Of a DNA stretch of 9,087 bases, positions 5,185-9,087 are shown in pieces. Below the pieces are notes generated by a model. The model ran no database searches. It was not told where the DNA came from and saw only the letters and a program-made list of their open reading frames with translations. This DNA is from a bacterium. Its GTDB lineage: Bacteria; Bacteroidota; Bacteroidia; Cytophagales; Thermonemataceae. Each line of letters begins with the position of its first letter. The stretch's first letter is position 1. The DNA is taken from positions 1-9,087 of the forward strand of contig JANYGM010000199.1 of NCBI GenBank assembly GCA_025362415.1, written 5' to 3'. The translations under genes were made by a program, and so were the position numbers.

Positions 5185-6003
5185 ATGGTTGATTTTGAAA
5201 AAATAAAACAATGGCTTGAAGATGCTGATGCCCTCGTAATCAATTCTGGTGCTGGAATGGGAATTGACTCTGGACTTGCGGATTATCGTGGCAATGGCGG
5301 ACAATGGGGACAAGTGGAAACAGATAATAAAAAAAGTATTTTTGAAGTAATAAACCCTGATGCCTTTTTACAAAATCCAGCCTACAGTTGGAAATTATTT
5401 GCTACAAGAATGAACGAATATGCTACTACAACCCCACATAATGGCTTTTTTATCATTCAAAATTGGATAAAATACTACAATCTGGATTATTTTGCACTTA
5501 CTTCTAATATTGATGGTCATTTTCAAAAAGCAGGTTTTGATGAAAATAAAGTAAGAGAATTACACGGAACTCTAGAATATTTTCAGAGTTCTGACCCTAA
5601 ATTATCCAAAAAAGTATGGAAAAATCAGCAAAATCCTATAGAAATATTGGAAAATATTGAAAAAGGATTTTATCCTATGTGTCCATATAGCAACGTAATG
5701 GCACGCCCAAATGTGTATATGTTTCGTGATAGCTCTTACATAAATACGCACTCAAAAGAACAAGAAGGAAGATTTAAAGCATTTTTGGAAGATAATCAAG
5801 GCAAAAATATACTTGTACTTGAAATAGGTTCTGGACCTCACGTACAGACAGTTAGAATCAAAACAAGAATGTTGAAAACTGAATATAATGCCAATATCAT
5901 TAGAATAAATCCTAAAGATTTTGCTATTAAAACACCTAATATAGGCATATCCAAAGGTGCGTTAGAGGCTCTTACTGAAATAAATAATTATTTGAATTTA
6001 TAA
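5185..6003 (+). CDS. SIR2-family NAD-dependent protein, zinc ribbon mostly lost
   Basis: 272 residues, the length of a stand-alone bacterial sirtuin. The NAD-binding core is intact: GAGMGIDSGLADYRG (22-36), TSNIDGHFQ (106-114; Asn108 and Asp110 are the usual Q/N-I-D site), the catalytic His127 in ELHG, and a late glycine strand EIGSGPHVQTVR (213-224). Classical sirtuins bind zinc with two CxxC pairs; here the region has a single Cys166 (MCPYSNVMARPNVYMF). The ARPN-x-x-MF segment places it near the bacterial subgroup whose members read ARPNILMFGD. Sirtuins remove acyl groups from lysine using NAD, while some SIR2-domain proteins act as NADases in phage defence; the intact His fits either. It lies 94 bp after the first PD-(D/E)XK-like gene with a REP-like repeat between them, and 45 bp before the second. 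Confidence 0.9.
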   Translation: MVDFEKIKQWLEDADALVINSGAGMGIDSGLADYRGNGGQWGQVETDNKKSIFEVINPDAFLQNPAYSWKLFATRMNEYATTTPHNGFFIIQNWIKYYNLDYFALTSNIDGHFQKAGFDENKVRELHGTLEYFQSSDPKLSKKVWKNQQNPIEILENIEKGFYPMCPYSNVMARPNVYMFRDSSYINTHSKEQEGRFKAFLEDNQGKNILVLEIGSGPHVQTVRIKTRMLKTEYNANIIRINPKDFAIKTPNIGISKGALEALTEINNYLNL

Positions 6004-6048
6004 AAAATATTGAACTAATGCCGTCATTACTAACAATATACTACAATT

Positions 6049-6702
6049 ATGGCAAAGAAAATTAAACAATATGGTGAAGCAGAACTAATTAAGATGTTTG
6101 GTTTGAAAAGACTTGTAGGAAATAACCAACACGCTCTTATGCAAGAACTTACACAAACACAAACTATACTTACTGCAGGAGAACAGTATTTGTTTGATGA
6201 TGTTTTTGTAGATTTGGCAGAAAAAATTGGTGGTTGGAATGAAGAAATGCTAAAAATGAATTTAATAGCTTTTATTTTGCGTTTGGGGCATTTGAGAGAA
6301 ACTGATGAATACAAAACCTACTATGAAAGCACTATTGAGGCAACTATTGAAAATAATTTCTTAAAAGTAAAAACGGATATGATGATAGCAAAAGGTATTT
6401 TGGAAATTCCAGAAACACCTTATTTCTATTTCCAAGAATATAAAAAAGTCAAAGACCCCAAAGGAGATGTTACAGGGCAACTTTTAGAAGCTCTTTTGAT
6501 TGCACAAGAAAAAAATAATAACGGAAAACCAATGTATGGTTGTACTGTTTTTGGACGAGAATGGGAATTTTACGTAATGATAGACAGAACTTATTGCATC
6601 TCAAAACCTTATAATTGTACTGATAAAGATAATTTATTACAGATTATAGCCGTTTTACGCAAGTTTAAAGAGATTTTGGAAACAAGATTGCTAAAACCAT
6701 AA
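6049..6702 (+). CDS. PD-(D/E)XK nuclease-like protein, second (divergent) copy
   Basis: 217 residues. It has the same order of elements as the protein at 4488-5090: a helix with WNEEMLKMNLIAFILRL (63-79), Asp110 in VKTDMMIA, then Glu130-x-Lys132 (FQEYKK), Gln144 in a helix (GQLLEALLIAQ), YGCTVFGREWEFYVM (163-177) and a C-terminal helix (LLQIIAVLRKFKEIL). Shared words with the first copy include D-x-M-I-A and YGCT, with aromatic residues after G-x-x-W. The overall identity is low, so the relation is structural rather than a recent duplication. The active-site set D, ExK, Q is kept. It probably closes the lpxD transcription unit, because a promoter box for the next gene follows. The function is unknown. 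Confidence 0.75.
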   Translation: MAKKIKQYGEAELIKMFGLKRLVGNNQHALMQELTQTQTILTAGEQYLFDDVFVDLAEKIGGWNEEMLKMNLIAFILRLGHLRETDEYKTYYESTIEATIENNFLKVKTDMMIAKGILEIPETPYFYFQEYKKVKDPKGDVTGQLLEALLIAQEKNNNGKPMYGCTVFGREWEFYVMIDRTYCISKPYNCTDKDNLLQIIAVLRKFKEILETRLLKP

Positions 6703-6752
6703 TTTCAAAATAAATAACACTATTTAAACCTTATTTCTAAATTATTTTTCTG

Positions 6753-6760
6753 TATCTTTG
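6753..6760 (+). promoter_or_regulatory. Bacteroidota -7 box for the beta-lactamase-like gene
   Basis: TATCTTTG is a full match to TAnnTTTG, 41 bp before the ATG at 6802. At the -33 position only TTA is present, so this is a one-box match. It separates the hydrolase gene from the lpxD unit. Confidence 0.5.
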
Positions 6761-6801
6761 TTTACTTAAACAAAAATTTTTTTCATTTTCAGTCAATTAG
6801 A

Positions 6802-8235
6802 ATGATAAAATACATCAGAAAAATAACACTTTTTTGTCTATTTTTATTCAGTTTTGAGGCAATAGCCCAAGATTTGAAATCAAAATTAGATACTAACTCA
6901 CTCAATATTCGTATTCCCCAAATGATGGATAGTGCTGGTGTTCCTGCGCTTTCTGTTGGCGTTATCCAAAAAGGAAAATTGGTTTGGAGCAAAAATTTTG
7001 GTATAAAAAGCCTTCAAACCAAAGAAAAAGTTGCGCCCAATTCTCTTTTTGAAGCGGCATCTCTGACCAAACCAATGTTTTCGTATGTGGTGATGCAAAT
7101 GGTCAATGAGGGCAAAATAGCCCTAGATACGCCGCTTGTGCGTTATGTGAGTGAAAAAACCATTGAAGCAGAATTTTTATTTTACAAAATAAACGACCCA
7201 CGTTTCCGCAAAATAACCGCTAGAATGTGCCTTTCTCATTCTACGGGCTTTCCAAATGGACGTAATTATTATGGTTTGCCACTTGCTTTTGAGCCTGCAA
7301 CAGATATGAGTTATTCTGGTGAAGGCATTGGTTATCTGCAACTTATCATAGAAAAACTAGCCAACACACGTATTGATTTGCTGATGCAACGCTATATTTT
7401 TGAGCCTTTGGATATGAAAAATAGCCATATGATTTGGGCGGATAGCCTTGCACCTCGTATGTGTTTTGCTCACGGAAGTCAAGGCTATACCGTTTATTAT
7501 AACCGAAATTTTAAGCCTTATGGTTCTTATACCCTCGTTACGAATGGAGAAGATTATGGCAAATTTTTGGCTTCTATGCTTAATCAAGAGGGTTTAAGGA
7601 AGGATTTATATACTGAAATGTGGCAACCGCAAAGCACCGCAAAAACAGGATATTTAGCTTCTTTGTCTTGGGGTTTGGGTGTGGGCGTTTATGACTCAAA
7701 GGCGGGCAGAGCCTTTTGGCATTGGGGAGATTTGGGTACTTCAAAGGCGTATATGATGGGCTTCCCAGACGAGCAGGCAGGTGTAGTTTTCTTTGGAAAT
7801 AGTGCGAATACGCTCAATATGGCACTTCAACTACTGGCAGAAACAGTTGGTGGAGAACACAAACAATTTAATGTTTTGAATATTGCGCAGTACAACGACC
7901 CAATTATTTTGCTTGGAAAATATTTTAATTCACAAAATTTTGATGCTTTTTTGCAAAAATTAAATGGTTATGTCCTCTCCAAAGAAAGTAGATTTAATAA
8001 TACTATTTTGAACAATATAGGTTATAATTTGATGAAAATGAACAAAAATAAGGAGGCTTTAGAAGTGTTTAAAATCAATTTTTTGATTTATCCTGATATG
8101 GCAAATGTATATGATAGTTTGGGAGAAGCTTTTCTCAAAAATAACAATAAAGTAGCTGCAAAGCAATATTATTTAATGGCTTTAGAGAAAAATCCTAATA
8201 ATCAAAATGCAAAAAATAAATTGAAAACGCTTTAA
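6802..8235 (+). CDS. Secreted serine beta-lactamase/penicillin-binding-like hydrolase with C-terminal TPR repeats
   Basis: 477 residues. A signal peptide (IRKITLFCLFLFSFEAIAQ) ends near residue 23, so the protein is periplasmic or secreted. Residues about 35-350 are a class C beta-lactamase-type domain (Pfam Beta-lactamase, PF00144): S87-L-T-K90 is the SxxK nucleophile motif, Tyr171 in DMSYSGEG stands where YxN usually is, and H307-WGDLG is the third motif, in place of KTG. Family members include esterases, D-aminopeptidases and penicillin-binding proteins, and this one is more likely such a hydrolase than a true beta-lactamase. Residues about 402-475 form about two TPR units (NKEALEVFKINFLIYPD and ANVYDSLGEAFLKNNNKVAA...ALEKNPNN), a common fusion in Bacteroidota. 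Its own promoter box precedes it. Confidence 0.92.
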   Translation: MIKYIRKITLFCLFLFSFEAIAQDLKSKLDTNSLNIRIPQMMDSAGVPALSVGVIQKGKLVWSKNFGIKSLQTKEKVAPNSLFEAASLTKPMFSYVVMQMVNEGKIALDTPLVRYVSEKTIEAEFLFYKINDPRFRKITARMCLSHSTGFPNGRNYYGLPLAFEPATDMSYSGEGIGYLQLIIEKLANTRIDLLMQRYIFEPLDMKNSHMIWADSLAPRMCFAHGSQGYTVYYNRNFKPYGSYTLVTNGEDYGKFLASMLNQEGLRKDLYTEMWQPQSTAKTGYLASLSWGLGVGVYDSKAGRAFWHWGDLGTSKAYMMGFPDEQAGVVFFGNSANTLNMALQLLAETVGGEHKQFNVLNIAQYNDPIILLGKYFNSQNFDAFLQKLNGYVLSKESRFNNTILNNIGYNLMKMNKNKEALEVFKINFLIYPDMANVYDSLGEAFLKNNNKVAAKQYYLMALEKNPNNQNAKNKLKTL

Positions 8236-8268
8236 AAATGTTTAAAGTCTTATTTTTCATTTTTTTCT
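8230..8268 (+). terminator. Weak terminator after the hydrolase gene
   Basis: CTTTAAA (8230-8236) and TTTAAAG (8241-8247) form a 7-bp stem with a 4-nt loop, followed by the T-rich TCTTATTTTTCATTTTTTT. The stop codon lies within the stem. The stem is AT-rich, so termination may be partial. Confidence 0.4.
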
Positions 8269-8312
8269 ATTAAAATAGTATATTGGTATTACATCTTATC
8301 AACTATTTTCTT

Positions 8313-9087
8313 ATGTCTGACATTATTTTTAATGATAAAAACGAGGTTATAGACCTCAAAAATAAAAACCAAGCAGATTTCAAATCCCTTGCTAAAAATA
8401 ATAAACTTTCTGAAAAATTTATTTTGGAAAATGCAGATTTATTAGATTGGAGTATTATCTCTGAAAATCAAGCACTCACTGTTGAAATAATGGTAAAATG
8501 TGCTAAAAAAATCAAATGGATAAAAACACCTATAAATTCTCATATTCCTGCTGATGCACTTGTTCTGGGGAAATACAAAGGTAATTTGACTAGATTATTT
8601 AATAAAGAAACTCTTTCAGAAGATTTTTTACTCACCTATCAACATCTTTTTGAGTGGGGAAATAAAATAACTACACTCAACCTTTCTAAGGATTTTTTGG
8701 AAAAAATAGCTGAAAATGTCAATTGGGGAAATGTACTTCGTTTTGATAGAAAAGATGAGGCTTTTGTACGTAAACATTTATTCAGAATTGAAGCGTTTAA
8801 TGTACAAGATCAGTGGACTATTTGGTATTCTATTGCACTATCTCAAACTGTTTCAGAGCAGTTTTTGAGAGATTTTGAGCATAAATTACCACTTTTTTAT
8901 GCTGCAACAACGAAAATACATACACTTTCTGAAAGGTTTGTAGAGGGTTATAAATACACCTTGAATCCAAACAATATATTAGAGTTTTTATATCTTGATA
9001 ATCAACTAGTTATAAAAAAATATTTTGTAACCACCCCTAACCCCTCCTTAGGAAGGAGGGGAATCTTGCTCCCCTCCTTCCTAAGGA
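8313..9087 (+). CDS. Protein of tandem 23-residue LSExF...W repeats, 3' end outside the window
   Basis: ATG at 8313 opens a frame of 258 codons with no stop before the edge. Helical units share the pattern LSExF(I/L)x(8)W. Examples are LSEKFILENADLLDW (32-46), LTVEIMVKCAKKIKW (55-69), LSEDFLLTYQHLFEW (101-115) and LSKDFLEKIAENVNW (124-138), with weaker units at 78 and 147; starts at 32, 55, 78, 101, 124 and 147 give an exact 23-residue period. After a 10-residue insert, VSEQFLRDFEHKL (180) and LSERFVEGY (205) follow. Similar W/LSE repeats occur in uncharacterised bacterial and giant-virus proteins, where they are thought to form helical solenoids. No signal peptide is seen and the function is unknown. 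From residue about 239 the frame is encoded by a REP-like element (VTTPNPSLGRRG), so the natural C-terminus may differ. Confidence 0.8.
   Translation, partial: MSDIIFNDKNEVIDLKNKNQADFKSLAKNNKLSEKFILENADLLDWSIISENQALTVEIMVKCAKKIKWIKTPINSHIPADALVLGKYKGNLTRLFNKETLSEDFLLTYQHLFEWGNKITTLNLSKDFLEKIAENVNWGNVLRFDRKDEAFVRKHLFRIEAFNVQDQWTIWYSIALSQTVSEQFLRDFEHKLPLFYAATTKIHTLSERFVEGYKYTLNPNNILEFLYLDNQLVIKKYFVTTPNPSLGRRGILLPSFLR
9028..9087. repeat. REP/BIME-like inverted repeat at the right edge (incomplete)
   Basis: TAACCACCCCTAACCCCTCC begins the element at 9028. TCCTTAGGAAGGAGGGG (9045-9061) is repeated as a perfect inverted copy at 9071-9087, with spacer AATCTTGCT, and the first arm is itself part of a palindrome (CCCCTCCTT-agg-AAGGAGGGG, 9041-9061). 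The window ends inside the second arm, so the full element should be larger. It is far richer in G and C than its surroundings. A shorter relative lies at 5138-5170. Confidence 0.85.

Noticed and set aside
5185..6702. Established Thoeris, DSR or SIR2-Argonaute defence system
   Set aside because: No TIR, Argonaute, HerA or large C-terminal domain is present; the sirtuin is a 272-residue stand-alone protein. Only a loose analogy remains.

Overview
The window looks like chromosomal DNA from a low-GC member of the Bacteroidota. I judge this from the AT-rich sequence, the lack of clear Shine-Dalgarno sites, several TAnnTTTG-type -7 promoter boxes, a lipid A gene (lpxD), short lipoprotein and secretion signals, and C/G-rich REP-like palindromes of the CCCCTCCTTAGG type. 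A Cytophagales-like host is a guess; genus cannot be fixed from this sequence.

Layout. Positions 1-225 (minus) hold the N-terminal part of a ribbon-helix-helix DNA-binding protein that runs off the left edge. Its upstream region (226 to about 860) has no credible gene but is rich in repeats: a family of CCAAACGAAYA sites in alternating orientation, then four units of an exactly 40-bp-period tandem repeat. Next are two hairpins (1087-1180) that probably end a small minus-strand gene (1463 to 1211), which appears frameshifted. A plus-strand predicted lipoprotein (1629-2321) is followed by a convergent minus-strand pair, a DUF486/DMT-family membrane protein (3304-2933) and a pentapeptide-repeat protein (2909-2460), with a good Bacteroidota promoter at 3425-3454. 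A 43-bp remnant of the 3' end of a second pentapeptide-type gene lies at 1573-1615.

Divergent from that pair is a probable four-gene plus-strand unit: lpxD (3458-4498); a PD-(D/E)XK-like protein overlapping its end by 11 bp (4488-5090); a SIR2-family protein that has lost most of its zinc ribbon (5185-6003); and a second, distantly related PD-(D/E)XK-like protein (6049-6702). A separate promoter box precedes a secreted serine beta-lactamase-like hydrolase with a C-terminal TPR region (6802-8235). The last gene (8313 to beyond 9087) encodes a protein built on a 23-residue LSExF...W repeat; its frame runs straight into a REP-like inverted repeat at the right edge.

The strongest leads are: (1) the RHH gene plus its two classes of upstream repeats, which resemble a partition, mobilisation or autoregulatory DNA site; (2) the sirtuin flanked by two divergent PD-(D/E)XK-like proteins; (3) the 23-residue repeat protein with a REP-encoded tail. 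None is shown to be a functional system by sequence alone.
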